Below, one piece after another: positions 28,200 through 41,090 of a DNA stretch of 64,000 nucleotides (the first letter of the stretch is position 1; each line of letters opens with the position of its first letter). The stretch comes from Isoetes taiwanensis (Eukaryota > Streptophyta > Lycopodiopsida > Isoetales > Isoetaceae): the NCBI GenBank assembly GCA_021234155.1, contig JAJEKV010000054.1, forward strand, positions 3,042,367-3,106,366, given 5' to 3'. The notes beneath the pieces were generated by a model. That model had not been told where the DNA came from. It searched no databases and saw only the letters and a list, made by a program, of their open reading frames with translations. Position numbers and translations under genes: made by a program.

Positions 28200-28828
28200 G
28201 TGTGCGATGTTCTATGGCTTAAGCTAAATGTTACATAAAGATTGGCAAACTGCGAGTCGAAAAATCAAATAAAAGAAGTTCTTAGTAATTGCTGGGATGC
28301 AATTCATGCTTCTCATGCATTATGAATACTCATATATTCCACGAAAATGGACTTTCATATAGCTTTCAATGAAGCATGTTCTTCATCGCCCAATTCGAGG
28401 CATGTTTTGAATAATGGACAATGACGATAAAGGCAAAGATATGTACTAGTAACATCAACCTACAAAATAAAAGTAATAAAAAAGAAACAGGACAATTAGC
28501 ATTGGAATAGAACAAATCAAAAGTTAAGGAAATAGTATAAAAGGAAACATTATAATGAAACTGTTCACTTGCCACGGGGAAGGAAAAAAGTGCATGAAAA
28601 GCTTACCTAAAAAGCCCAAATCCTCTCAAAACTCATCCAAATCCATTCTACATAAGAAAATAGAGGATTATGCAAGCACACACATGGAGCGGCGATTTTT
28701 ATAACGTGACAAGAACCATACAACGCAAATAAATCCGGCTTTTATGCCTTTTGCATTCACATTGTTAAATTACTAATTTGGACTCTGCACCGGCCGGTAA
28801 AAGAGGATAGAAATTAGCAGATTAGAAG

Positions 28829-29035
28829 TGTTGCTATTTGAATATGTGATATCGAGCACAACAAAGAGTTTTAAACAAGAAAGCAAGAGCTCAATGAAGA
28901 ACATAAACAAGAGACGATCAACGATGAACGTAAAGCATTGGCTTTGCATTGATCCGGGACTTGTTTATATAGTCTCTTTGAAGGAATCTATAATAACTAA
29001 TTAGAGAACGGAATAGAATCTAATTAGGTACAACA
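28829..29035 (-). repeat. 3' LTR of minus-strand copia element
   Basis: On the + strand it starts TGTTGCTATTTG and ends GGTACAACA, that is TGTTG...CAACA inverted termini. On the element's strand a TATA box (ACTATATAAACAAGTC) lies mid-LTR. It matches 32,733-32,935 over nearly its full length. Confidence 0.8.
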
Positions 29036-31520
29036 TGCCGAATAAGCCGGGCCGCCATTACCAAAGCATGAGCTAAAGACATATATTCCGCCGGGTTGGG
29101 ACCGAAAGCAACACATTTCTGTTTAGAACTGCTCAACCGATAGCTCCACCCGAAGAAAGATGTATCCAGGGTAGACTTACGGTCATGGTGATTTCTAGCC
29201 CAATCCGCGATCGAAAGTAACCAATGATCTTGGAGGGTCTAGAGGCGATATAGAAGATGCCATGGTTGAGAGTTCAGAGATAACTTAAGACATCTTTTAA
29301 GAGAAATGCAATGAGTCTCTTTAGGAAGAATGCAAACCGGTGAGCTTACACATAGCAAAATGAGAGATAATTCGGGTTGAGGTAGCTACAAAGTTAATGG
29401 TTCCAACAAGGTTCCAGAATGATCAGCAATGGGTTGAAGACAAGGAGAGTCATGCCGTGGTCATTGGGAAGGAGTACTACAGGGTTCAAGAGGAGTAAAA
29501 AGCAATTGCATGAGGCCATATCGAATTATAAATGAGCTTGGAAAGATATTGGCTTTGCGTCAAGTGCATGGTTCTAGCAAATCGATCATAAGGTAACTTC
29601 TAAGCCAAGAAAATGATGTATATGTCCAAGATCCTTCATCACGAAATTCAATTTGAGGTCGAGTTTGAGTGTGTTGGTCATCATTCATTTGTTGCAATAA
29701 GTAGATCATCTATATATGAGAGCAAGTAGACAAGAGATGGAGTCTTACGGATATACACTGGTCAGTGGTATAGCTATGAGAGAAGCCAAGAAGAATGAGA
29801 GTGAGATGAGCTTTTTCATACCATGCTCTAGGGCTCGACGCAGAAGGCTATACAATGCCTTTTGAAGTTCGCAAAACAGAGGTTCAAGCGTAATCTTTGA
29901 ATAAATCCTTGAGGTTGCTCAAGGTAGACAACTTCCCGTAGGTTTGCATGTAAGAATGCATTTGTGACATCCATTTGATGTATATAGAAGTGATTGAGGG
30001 TGGCATAGGCCTGGGACAAGTGGATGGAAGTCATGCGAAAGCAAGGGGCAAAAAGTCCTAGCCACAACTGCTTTGTAACGATCAATTGATCCATCTTTCG
30101 ATATTTTAACTTGTAAACCAGATGTATTGGCGTGCATCTCTAACAAGTGTCCGTATTTTGAAGAATTGAATTATATTCATGTTCCATAAGCAGGAAGCCA
30201 ATGATTCTTTGCTGAACTAAGGAATGGCCGCGCGATAGACCCAGGGTTCAACAAGAATTTCAGCAAGAGAATGAATAATCACGACCACTGCATCGGGTGG
30301 ATGAATGACCGGTCACGTGCCGAAAGTGGCGTAAAGAAGAGAGGTGGAGATGTTGGAATTATGAGTCGGAGAGATGGTTGATGAGACTTTTTAGTGGGAG
30401 TTTGAAGTTGGCAAGACATTTGATGGCTGATGGGTAAATCGATGGAGTTTCGTGAGTGGTCAATGTATCGATGGATTGGAAACAAAGGGTCTTCCGAATC
30501 AATAAAGGATGGTTCTTTGCTCCTTACTCCGTAGCATGGGATGGCATGCTTCCAAACTCATTGAATCCAGACATGGCAAATGAGATGAAGGGTGCGAAGT
30601 TTGAAGATAAAATATGTAGGCCTTCCCTTGTGGTGCAATAACCAATCATCATGCATTCTTTAGCTTTGGGGAGATAATTTGGGATGGCGAGGAGATGCAA
30701 GAAGGCTTTTACAACCAAAGATTCTCGATGCTTCAAAGAAACCTAATGTCCGCATTCTATACCTCCTCACCTCATTGTAACCGGTCCATTTAGAGCGACA
30801 TGTGGAGTTCGATTAATGAGGTATGTTGCAGTGTGGATAGCCCTGCACCTTTGGTAGATATCGCCATAGTGGGGTAAAGTTCGAACCATCTCGACAAAGA
30901 GTCCTATTGACTCTTTACGCTCTGCATTTTGCTCGAGGGAGAATATGGTGAGGTAATCGATGCCGAATGCCCCGATTGGAACAAATAACATTGAATGGGT
31001 TAGAACAAAATCCCCTCCCCCATCGGTCGTAATAGCGATAATCTTGCTGCACCGTGTTTGCGTTCAACCCTCATTTGAAAAATCACAAATTTATCAAAGG
31101 CTTCATGTTTGGCTCGAAGAAGAAAAAGGTAAACTTTGCGTGAATGGTCATCAAGAATTACAAATATGTACTATGCTTTGTTGAGAGAGAGGCAGGCCGA
31201 ATCGACCCACGAGATCAAGATGAAGAACAAGTTTTTGACCCGCAGGGACTCGAAGCGTTAGAAAGGAGGTACGAAGTTGTTTTGGGTTGACAAAGCATTG
31301 CATGGCTGATTAAAAAGTGAGTGGATGGAAGCGGGACGTTTTCTTGGAAATAACTTGATGTAGACAGGCTTAGAGCAATGTGTCCCAATCGATAATGCAA
31401 AAGAGAATGTTTTGTAGGAGCGGATATAGCAAGATTCGGGTCACGCTCAATATTGGGAGCCATCCATCCGTAAAGATTACCATTTCGAACTCCTCGTGAG
31501 CAGAATGTCATGAGATTAGC
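29036..31520 (-). pseudogene. Copia pol remnant (integrase, RT, RNase H)
   Basis: Minus-strand pieces in the expected order: YRLGHIA (GAG-pre-integrase), TTDGGGDFV (integrase second Asp region), AERKESIGLFVEMVRTL (the NGVAERK region), AIHTATYLINRTPHVALNG (integrase end), PKAKECMMIGYCTTR, then YIHQMDVTNAFLHANLRE and EQPQGF (RT), and close to the 3' LTR a decayed RNase H. The region of the YVDD box near 29,720-29,740 is too degraded to read. Stops and frameshifts every 100-300 bases; cannot be expressed. Confidence 0.75.
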
Positions 31521-32732
31521 ATTTGTAGTATGACAAATATTAGCTGAAAGGCCACCTTAAGACCAAACATCGGTTATCTTGCTAACCGAGAAGATTCTTA
31601 TGCAAGCCCTTGGTACATGAAGGACATTTCGCACAATCTGGAGTACCCAGTTGAAGGGGAATGGATACGGTAAGCACTGCAGGGCAAATAGCAACAATGG
31701 ATGGTGATTGTCACCCATGCGTCATGGACTTGTGAGGAGAAAATGGATCATAGAGATAAAAAAAGCAGCCTGTTGGATGTCATGTGACCGGTTGCACTTC
31801 GTGAGTCTAGAGATACGGTGGGATGAACGGTATAGAAATGTCGGTTAGCAATAATACATAAAATATTCCTCTTGAAAACCATATTGTTTTGTTTTGTTCA
31901 GGAGAGGGATGAGGCTTTTGAATCACGGAATGTCTTGGTTACCCACGACATTCATTAGAGAATCGATGAAGTTTGAGAGGACTGCCTTTGTCTAAGACTT
32001 TCATTCTTTACGCGGTCCAGCAGTATCAAAGGTATAGTCATCTAATCTTCCCCTCAAAATTGATGATAAGCCCCTCAAAAGATTTCGAAGACTGTTGAGC
32101 AAAGATGCAAACCTTTTATCCTCAAGAATTGTTGCCCCAATTGGCACATTAAATCATCAACCATGTCTTTCATTTTTGAGACATGCCAGGGGACATCTCC
32201 ACCTTCTGAGAGATGCATTTCATACGATGTTCCCCTCAAGACCAGCCGATTTTGCGGTACGTGGTAGACTCATAATGATGCGGCAAGATTTTCCACATTT
32301 CTTTGGCGTAATTCACTCCCTTAACCAAGCGTGCGTGTGTATCCTCAAGACTTGAAGAAATAATAAGTCGGCTTTTCGATCCTTCTCAAGAAGATGTCGA
32401 CATTTGGGGCATCAATAACAATAGCAATATTTGCATCGGGATTGATAGGGCGTAGCCGATTTGGGTCAACAACATCCTGCATTTACTTGTCTTCTAGAAT
32501 CATTTGGATTCGCCACTTCCACATCCTGGAAGTTTTCAGCCGGTGAAAGCGTGGCACCATCGCCAATCGGCAGTCGAAAAGAGTAGCAGATCCATATCGG
32601 GGAATGGACAAGAAACGTAAAAAAAGGAAGGAAACCCTTTTGAACGGGGAGGACAACAAATAGGAGACAATCTCCTAAATCGAGTGTAAGTTTGCTTAAT
32701 TTACACGATCAAAGCCGTGTGTGGGCCCATAA
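31521..32732 (-). other. 5' internal part of minus-strand copia element, unread
   Basis: Position between the 5' LTR and the GAG-pre-integrase domain means this should hold gag and protease. I could not recognise a zinc knuckle, a DSGA-type protease motif or a UBN2 helix on the minus strand; the sequence is too decayed or was replaced. The string TATGGGCCCACAC just inside the right LTR is where a primer-binding site should lie, but it does not match the initiator tRNA-Met type. Confidence 0.4.
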
Positions 32733-32935
32733 CCTATTTGAATATGTGATATCAGAGCACAACAAAGAGTTTTTAAACAAGAAAGCAAGAGCTCAATGAA
32801 GAACACAAGCAAGAGACGATCAACGATGAGCGTAAAGCGTGGCTTTGCATTGATCCGACTTGTTTATATAGTCTCTTGAAGGGATCTACAATAACTAATT
32901 AAAGAACCGAATAGGGAATCTAATTAGGTACAACA
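32733..32935 (-). repeat. 5' LTR of minus-strand copia element
   Basis: Matches 28,829-29,035. On the element strand it begins TGTTGTACCTAATTAG, contains ACTATATAAACAAGTC and ends near ATATTCAAATAG; the terminal CAACA seen in the other copy is lost here. The two LTRs differ by several 1-2 base indels and few substitutions. Confidence 0.8.
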
Positions 32936-33774
32936 GCCGATATATAAATAGATTCTCGCATAGAACCCGGCCGAGATATTCCTCGAATTGATAGAGAATA
33001 TTCACCGATTCGTCAAGCCATTCCATCAACAAACAAGATTCAAGCGTGTACCCTTCAGTGGCGGATTTTAATACTTTGAAGCGGGTTGAAGCGAAGGCGA
33101 CAGCGCTACCGTTCGCTGAAAAAATTACTCCATGTGAATGTCCCATTAGAACTTGCGATAATGTAAATTGAAAGGTGATTCGAGCTAATCGATTCGATTT
33201 TAACTGCGGCATCGATCGAGCAGGTTCGAAATAAAGTCGACATAAAGCATCGACACTGGTTGGCTCCAAACATGATTTGAGGACCGCCCCACTTCATTGG
33301 CTCTCAAAATTGACTAAAGCAGCTGTGAGAATTCGCTTTTAATGCAAAGATTCACATGATGGATCGATTTTGCGTGCGGCAACTTGGGTGGCTCTTTTGG
33401 CTTTTGTGTTCGCATGTTGTTTTGGATCAAGTTACTTGGCGGACACATAAGAGAAATTAGCGAATTTAAAAGAGCCGTTGATGAAGATTCCGCTCTATTT
33501 GCATGAATCGACATATGCGTACGTAATTTAAAAATACATCTTGCAGCCAAGGCCTTCTAGCAATAGCCAAATCGTGCGAGGCCATTAGTGTGGCGGAAAT
33601 TTTTTGAAGCAAATAAGCACAAACTTGCTGTTGTGTGTGCCCGCTGCTGCGAAAAAGTCCATCATGTGAATGCCCCATAAGGTTTGAGATTCCACTGGCG
33701 GATGTTAGTGCCCGGCTTTTTATGTTAAGCCAATGAATGCACCGATTTCTACCAGAGTTAGAGCATGATTCCAC
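32936..33774 (-). pseudogene. Two related RNase H-like (RVT_3 type) relics
   Basis: On the minus strand one segment (about 33,180-32,936) reads LMGHSHGVIFSANGSAVAF then STRFKVLKSATEGYTLES; a second (about 33,700-33,480) reads LMGHSHDGLFRSSGHTQQQ and ISATLMASHDLAIARR. Both follow the pattern of the plant RNase H-like domain (short strand, SNGS turn, helix with TE.YALES) found at the end of many plant non-LTR elements and in stand-alone proteins. Shared LMGHSH indicates that the two are duplicates. Both are broken. The LTR of the minus-strand copia element ends exactly where the first relic is cut. Confidence 0.45.
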
Positions 33775-34475
33775 AAACGAGGTAGTTTAGGTTTGGGGAG
33801 ATGATGTGGAGCTTCGGCAGAGGTGGGAAAGAGATAAATTGGGATTATCGTAAGGGAATTGAGATGCACAATTTGGTTGGAAAGAAATTGGCATCAGGAT
33901 TCTTGACACGCACTCCTCATCTCCTTTGGATTTGCTCCACGATTTGATTCAGGGCGGAGAATATTGCTCTAGTGGAATCAAGCAACGGGCGCTTTCATTT
34001 TTTCCGAGGGAGGCACCTCCGATGAAAAGAGAACTGCCACTTGATGCAATGGAATCTCACCCTAAGATTCTGTTGCTCACGGGAATCCTCATGATGATAT
34101 GGCCTCCACTGTTTCTTTGAGGAGGCCTCCACCCATCCTTTGAGGAGGATTGACACCCAACCGTGCCCAAATATGCATGAAATCTTGCAACTAATATGGA
34201 TAACGCTAAAACTCAAATACCAAGGCATTTGCAACCGTAATCTAAAAAACTATGCCCTTTGTGGAAATAAATTGTCGATGCAATAGAGGGTTGCCCTCTA
34301 AACCGTAGTGAAATCTTAGGCCTAGCTTGTGAATGATGTGAAATTATGAAATGGTCAAGGTCCTCCCTTACCGTTCTCAAGTATCCTTTCTTACATCCAC
34401 TTCATCAAAAGCTTGGCATAAGGTGGCACAAGTGTCAAAGGACAATTTGCTGTAGCTCTTCAATAGTTCCCCAAA

Positions 34476-35756
34476 TGTGACGCTCCCTGAATTCATATGA
34501 TGCCCCCATCGTATAAATACGGGAAATTCCCCCCTATGGCTAATCCATCACCATTTTAAAGGTCCCTCCATTCCGAATTCGGACCACTTGTGATGACCAA
34601 GTGTTGGGTGAAGGACACGGAGGTGTATTCGTCCCACGCCTTCTATGGGAATCCTATATAGTGGAAGCGTACATACATGTTAGCACCTGGCAACAATACC
34701 AATAAATAATATACCACCATGAAGGGTGGCCCATCATCATCAATACAACTAACAACAGAATACCAACATAACTAAGGAAAGGCACCATAAATAAGGGCTC
34801 TCCCCTGGGCTCTGACTCCATGGGATCAACCGACAAATGGGGCCTCAAGATATCGACAAACGGAAGTATAACATGGCGTTATCGGGCATAAGACAATGGC
34901 TAGGGTAGTCCACTCCATCCTCCTGTGCACTTTTGCGGATAGAATTTGAAACATGCTATGACGCGCTTGTAGCCCTCCGGAGACGTAATCCCAAGGAATC
35001 ACCGTATGGGACTACTCTGGGTTATATCTTCCCGGTCCGATGAGGCAGGTCAGAGAAGCTTTCCCTCCCGGATTACAACAGTTCCATGGGTGTGCTAGAG
35101 GATACCTGCCACACTGCGACACACACTGTATCCGTACCCTCACTTACCCCCTAAATCACGCCCAGGGACGTCCATAAAGGCCATAGTCTCCATGCCTAGG
35201 AGGTGTCGGACCTATACCCTACCACACGAGGACAGACTATAAGCCTAGCACACCGTGGGGAACCCCGGTAGCCACGCCAACAAGGCCCTACCCCCACTTC
35301 ACACCAATTGTGTTCTGTATTTGGTGCTGAACCGTCGCCTATAGCATCCCACTCACCGTGCAGGCTCCTATGCACAAAGGTGGGTTTTAGGGTTCTAACT
35401 AGAACCATCTCTACTTCTAGATGGCCTTTTAGGTCTCTACCCCGCTTACCCATACAACACAAGAGGGAAAAGAGAACTATCATTATACATCCATCCATCC
35501 ATAGCTTCAATAAAACATAAAATAGAGATTAACCATACATCTACTTAGATTGGTTAATATTAACTAATTTAATATTTTAACCCTTTTAATATTAGATTAG
35601 GCCCTAAATTCGAATTAGGATTTAGGGTTAGGTTTCCACCTTTAATGATTAATGATTAACATCGCTAACCTTAGCTTATGAATAATTAATGTGCCATTAA
35701 TTATTCATAGTGACGGTCATGTATTTATACTTAATATAAATACGTGGAATGTCACA
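34476..35756 (-). repeat. Probable solitary LTR, about 1.28 kb
   Basis: On the + strand it begins TGTGACGCTCC and ends GGAATGTCACA, so it is bounded by TGTGAC/GTCACA inverted termini. On the minus strand the sequence before the terminus reads GATTGGGGAGAA, a purine-rich tract like a Ty3/gypsy polypurine tract. No pol domain was found next to it in either direction, suggesting a solo or truncated LTR. No target-site duplication is evident. Could instead be another kind of element with these ends. Confidence 0.4.
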
Positions 35757-36829
35757 TTCTCCCCAATCAAAAAAATGATGCCGCCCTCAAGATCAAGATG
35801 TTTCTTGCTTTTGGGCCAATACATGGCATGCTCTGGAGGCAAGTCTCCCCACCTTTAAGAGGTAATATGAAATTATAAGTCACACAAAAGTTGTAATGTT
35901 TAAAGTGATCAAGTTTGAAATGACGTAATGTGCAATCCATAACCATTAGATGGTTAATTAATGGCCCTTAGAAGAAGCCTGAGGCCAAGGTCGGCGTGTC
36001 CGCATGCAAAATCATAAGACATGAATATTTACAAACCGTCTCTGTAAGGAATAGTAATGTTCGCATTATAGCCGAGACGACGGCATGCTCTAATTGAGAA
36101 ATCATTCTTTATTCACACGCATGTAGATTGATTATATATTATACATAGGCATAGTCATAGGCGACTTCTATTTCTTCTTTTTAATATAATACACACTAAT
36201 AATTTTTTTTTGCACTGTTTAATACAACTCATTCCAATCATATTAACACCGTCAAATGTGTATTATATTGTCCCTTCACTTTATAATTTCTTTTTATTAC
36301 TAATCATTTCCTAATTTAATTTTGTATCAAAATTTTATTTTTTTTTTTCGTTGTAGCTTTAACAAGTCAGATATTGCTATCCTCGGTGTTTTACATGCCC
36401 CTCACATTTATACTTATCCTTTTAATACAATTATATATTGTAATGTATCTCACATTTTTACATATACACTTTAATATTAATTACAGATCACACACGTTCT
36501 TCGTCATTTATTATTCATAACCTTTTTATAATCATAATCTAAGTCTCGTTATTCCTTTAGTAGTTTGTGTAACACATACATTATCTCATGCTATTATATT
36601 TGACTATGTGTTTAAAAATACTTTTCTCCTTTTGATTATCTTTAATGTTTCCACACCCACACTCTCTATCTTTACCATAGTTTACATATTTATCTATACA
36701 TTCACACACCATAGTTATATCTATACATTTATCAGACATCTTGATATTCTTACATTAACATTGCACAGGTGGCGGAAGCATCGAAAGCATGTCTCGCGCT
36801 TCTTGAGGCTGTTATATAATGATGGTTAA
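35757..36829. other. AT-rich spacer, no gene seen
   Basis: Very AT-rich, with poly-T runs near 36,200 and 36,340 and CACATTTATAC-type words. No open frame of interest. Confidence 0.5.
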
Positions 36830-39050
36830 GCAGGTCCTGGGGTCTTGCTTGAAGTAGAAGTGCTGAACATTGGGAATAAGGAGTGGCAAGGTATCCTTAT
36901 TGAGAATTGATATGACGACGTTTGTTATCCCAATGAATCCCTGGATTTAATAATTACGAGGATTGATTTATCATGCGGCATATATATTGCTATTCAACGT
37001 AAAGGAGACCGATCTCACCACCATACATGTGAGGGAGAAGTGGCATATGATTATCTGCCATAGACCACGTTAGAGAGGTACTATACTAATGTGGAAACTG
37101 GATTATAAGTACCGAGCTTATGAAAGGGGGATCCCTTTAGAAGTGCAGGTTTCGACAATGGTGGTGAAGGTATAGAATGTTGACCCGACATTTTATAGCT
37201 ATTGCTACTTGAATCGAGGTATGATTCACGGAAAAGTAGAGAATAATGGCGTATGAGGACGTGGATCCATAAAGCACGGATTATAAAATTACGATACATT
37301 GGCTTTCGGAAGGAGATTGATGTTCCCCGAGGTGTGCAATAAAGATGCAAACATACGCATGATTAAGATGACCACGTAGCCGCTGTGGATACGTTTTATC
37401 TTGCTAGCAGAAGATGCAACCGTCTGAAAGCTACAAGGTATGTTGGAGCTTTGGTGAAGCTAGACTATGAAGGAAAGTTCACCTCCAACTAATGATACAT
37501 TAGGGAAGGCAAGTAATGTATCCACACGACAAGTGGGAGACAAGAGAAAGTTGTTGTAAACAATGTTTCAAATATAGAGACTTTGAGGACACTTTGAATA
37601 GACCAAAGTCCGGAGTATGAAACAGTAGGTGCCCAATGAACATCTTACTTAAGGAGAATGTGCTCGACTTGGTATCGTGGTGTGTATCCCGAGGAGTAGC
37701 TCCGCATTGGTATATGCGCACTAGGACCATTTAATGGTAAAAATATAACAAGAAAAGAAAGGGTGTATAATAGTTCACATTCCATATGAATGCGGAAATA
37801 ATGAAGATAAGTAGCGTTAAACATGTCCATTAGGACTTAGGGGTGGCATCTTTCCCAGAATTTGTGATGTGCACTTGAGAATCAAGGCAAACTAAGGTTA
37901 GAGAGTCCTAAAAGTGTGGGATGGTACAAGATAAACGAGTTGAGGAAATACTTATGCGGCAAGTATGAATATAGTTAGGTGGCTACGTCAAAGAATCACT
38001 ATGAGCCTAGACTTAGGGGTATTCACGATGTGATTATATCACATAATTACATGATAGGGATGGTGGATGTTGGATGGTCGATTGTGACATTCAGATGTAT
38101 GGGATATTGGAAGATAGTAGAATATTCGTACAAGGCGAGGGAAATATTACTTAACAAAGTTTAAAGAATAAGCATAACGATATGCTTATATACAAAGATA
38201 TTGGATTAAGTATGATCCACCAGAGATAAGCATTCAAGTTATTCCAATGGTTGGAGTTGACTATCTTAGATACATCGTACTAAGGAATATGAAAAGAGTT
38301 TAAATCAGGGAAAATAGCTAGAGTAAGTCTAGCATATACAGTGATGTTACGTTCAAAACATCTCGGAGATGGTTGGAATAGAATTGAAATAACAGATAAT
38401 GGGAAGTTAACTAATGGTTGGAATAGAATTGAAATAACAGATAATGGGAAGTTAACTATTCAAAGGTTCTAGATACTCCTGAATTAATTCAACATTTATA
38501 CGCTGAGAGTATTTAGTTATTTGTGAATAACAAGATGTATAAAATATCGCGTCCAATGATGGGAGAAGAGAAGGATGATGACTTTTGCCGATCATCCCCT
38601 TAGGGCTCCCCCCCGACAAGAGGGCAAAACATAGGAATTCGAAATCCCAATGAAAATCAAGAGGAGGTGTATAGAGTAGAATGGGTGAGATTATATAGAC
38701 CAGTAGTCCATATATCCTAAGAGTTATCCTACTCGCGGGGAACAATTCTAGAGGAGGATCTCCTTAGAGATTATGACTTTGAAACTCTTAAGAGGGTAAG
38801 GAATCTGATAATCATATGGCTGTTACTAACTAAGATTGAAATATTGGGGTTTCCTATTAAGAAACCAAGAGGTTTTAATGCCTCCGTTTTCATTATGAAG
38901 GAGCCAAAGACTACAACATTTGAAGCTGATCAAAAGTCAAGTCCACATGATAACTTAAGAAAAATAGGTTAATTGTGACTAAGCATGGTTGATATTGAGG
39001 ACACAAAGGATCTTTAGCGAAGGAAGCCTTTAGAAAAGCTCCTCATGTGG
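36830..39050 (+). pseudogene. Long coding-like relic, unidentified
   Basis: Several + strand stretches have far fewer stops than expected and protein-like composition. They include GVLLEVEVLNIGNKEWQGIL near 36,850, RYVGALVKLDYEGKFTSN near 37,440-37,490, IVTFRCMGYWKIVEYSYKAR near 38,080, LGDGWNRIEITDNGKL near 38,370, and a frame from about 38,653 to 38,965 with one stop in about 105 codons (EEDLLRDYDFETLKRVRNL). Together they suggest one degraded open frame of about 700 codons. I do not recognise it; it may come from a transposable element, an integrated viral sequence or a host gene. It carries an exact in-frame 45-base duplication at 38,369-38,458. Confidence 0.3.
38369..38458 (+). repeat. 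Exact 45-bp tandem duplication
   Basis: Positions 38,369-38,413 and 38,414-38,458 are identical, starting ATGGTTGGAATAG and ending AAGTTAACTA. 45 bases is 15 codons, so in a coding relic the frame is kept. The absence of any difference indicates a recent event or an assembly artefact. Confidence 0.9.
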
Positions 39051-39559
39051 GGTAGTAGCCTTCGGAATTATGGCCTAATCCCGTGGGGGAATTATAGTTT
39101 ATGTACGGGACTGAAGTACCATAAGGCACTAAAGGAATGGTTGAAGGACCTAGGGAGCCTATCAAAATGTAGGCAGAATATGCAATTCCAACATAGAGTT
39201 GGCTACTATCCATTTGGGACGTAGGTGGCAGAGCCGCATCGTAAAGGTACATAGGCAATGGGTTTTGTTTGAAAGAACTACCAAGGTTACAGTTGAGCTA
39301 CGTTGGAGCAGACCTCTAGCATTGTGGGATGAAGATATATGTTTATTATGTGCATACTATGTACACATACGATAAACATCTTGGAGGGGTAATCTAAGTG
39401 GTGACACGAGGAGAGAAAGACGAGTGTACCCCAAAGTTACCGATGAAGGGTCTGGAGATATGTTCAAAATGTGCAAACGACCGTCAATCTGTTGCATGCT
39501 AAGGTATGATGTTGTAGTTGGCAGTTGAAATAAATGTCAATGGCCCATAGAATAAAGCT

Positions 39560-41090
39560 CGAGGTGATGGAGTTGAATAGTACAATAGTACAATTCCAGG
39601 ATAGGTAGCGAATAGCAGTTACCTGCTAGAAGTTCGAATGTGTCTTGCATAGACACCTAAGACTAGATTTCCCACATGATCCATACCCGAATCAGGCAGA
39701 GGTGACCGCCATGGGTTACATGGAGGTGTAAGGTAGAACATACAGGGCTCGAACATCGATACAAGCCCGGGTTATATCAAACGTAGGTATTGTAGGAAGG
39801 CTCACAAAATACAAGCCAGGCATCTTGATGACTCCAGGTAACTTACGATTTTATCCCTGGTAAGTGAATGACGGGAGCCTTGGTTGACAGGATGATGGAA
39901 CTAGAAGCACTCTAGTTTTGGCCAAGTTAACTCTCATGCCAGTGAACCGACAGAAAGTGTCTAGAGCATCCAGGTGCCATTGCATGTCTTTTGTTGTATA
40001 GGCTAGAAGGTCAATGTCGTCAGCATATATGAGTTGTCAAATAATGTGGTGCATAAGTTGAGCACCCCCTCCTCTGTGCTCAGTGAGCCAATCTTCCAGC
40101 TGATCAATGTATAGGCCAAAGAGTGGCGGGGAGAAAGGGCAACCCTGGCACACTCCAATACCATCACCGACAACAAAGCTGCCCTAATGGTGTGAGACGG
40201 CCCGAAAGCATGCCCTCAGATAGCCCGTGATATTGCATTTTGCAAGTCGATGGGGGTCCCAGGTTGCCTCCAATATATCCCACAACTTGTCCCGAGGTAA
40301 TCAGTGCTGGCAAAAGCTTTTGCAAAATCCATGAAACAATTGTATGTGTTTTGCCGGGCGATTCCTCGCTATCTTCAATTAGTATTCGCAGAGTGAAGAT
40401 ATGGCAGGGGAATGTCTAGGTCGGAAGCTTGCCTGCGTCAGAGCCCGCATCTATGTGTCCTCCTCGCCCATGTCGCCACCGCCGCCGAGGATTCCAGCCA
40501 ACAATTTTGCAAGAGAGAGCTGACCATGATGTTGTGATAGTTGGTCAAGCGTTGAGGGTCACCGCCTTTGTATATGTGCACAACTCTACTAGTAGTCCAC
40601 TGCTCGGGGAAGCCTTCTTGCAATGCCTTATTGAATAGTGCCGTGAGGACAGGCATCATTGGGGGCCCAACCCACTTGAGAAGTTCTACCTGCATGCCAT
40701 CCAGATCTACTGCCTTCCCATTAGCGAGGCGTTGTAGGCCCATTATGACATCCCCCTCTGTAATGACCAGTGTTAGACCCATCTGCAGATGTATGCTGCC
40801 TGACCCTCCAATGGATCATAAAACTCCTGTAAGTATTGTACCCATTGCTCCGAGGTGATGTTTCCTGTGGGCTGTGCAGGCTTGCTCAATATCCTTCTCC
40901 AGAATGTCCTGGATTGATGATCCAGGAGACCGAACATCTGTTGCTGGTGCTCCGTGAGGTATCTGGCTTTCTTGGTCTTGAGGAAAGAGCGGTATTGACT
41001 GATGGCCTGTGGGCGGATGGTGGGATCAATGACTTGTCGAAGCCAACCTATGCTTACAACCTGCTATTTTTGTCTTGCACTTGCATATAA
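39560..41090 (-). pseudogene. LINE (non-LTR) reverse transcriptase fragment
   Basis: Minus-strand order: a linker with FLKTKKARYLTEHQQQM, then TFWRRILSKPAQPTGNIT; RT block with GLQRLANGKAVDLDG, VELLKWVGPPMMP, FPEQWTTSRVVHIYKGGD, FMDFAKAF; GVCQGCPFSPPLFGLYID; the catalytic LIYADDIDLLA (YADD box, codons at 40,016-40,027 on the + strand); LDALDTFCRFTGMRVNLAKT. This is the ORF2 RT of a non-LTR retrotransposon, which primes reverse transcription at the target site. The endonuclease domain and 3' tail were not found. The longest uninterrupted frame is 114 codons (40,438-40,782); several small indels interrupt the rest. Confidence 0.85.

Larger units (their letters stand above)
28829..32935 (-). mobile_element. 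Ty1/copia element with two LTRs, decayed pol
   Basis: Two LTR copies of 207 and 203 bp bound about 3.7 kb of internal sequence. Pol domains read on the minus strand: GAG-pre-integrase near 31,500-31,250, integrase near 31,050-30,760, RT near 30,100-29,830 and RNase H near 29,150-29,050. Gag was not recognised in 31,600-32,730. Many stops and frameshifts. No matching target-site duplication could be read: the left flank is AGAAG, the right flank GCCGA. The right edge abuts RNase H-like relics on the same strand, so it may have inserted into an older element. Confidence 0.85.
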
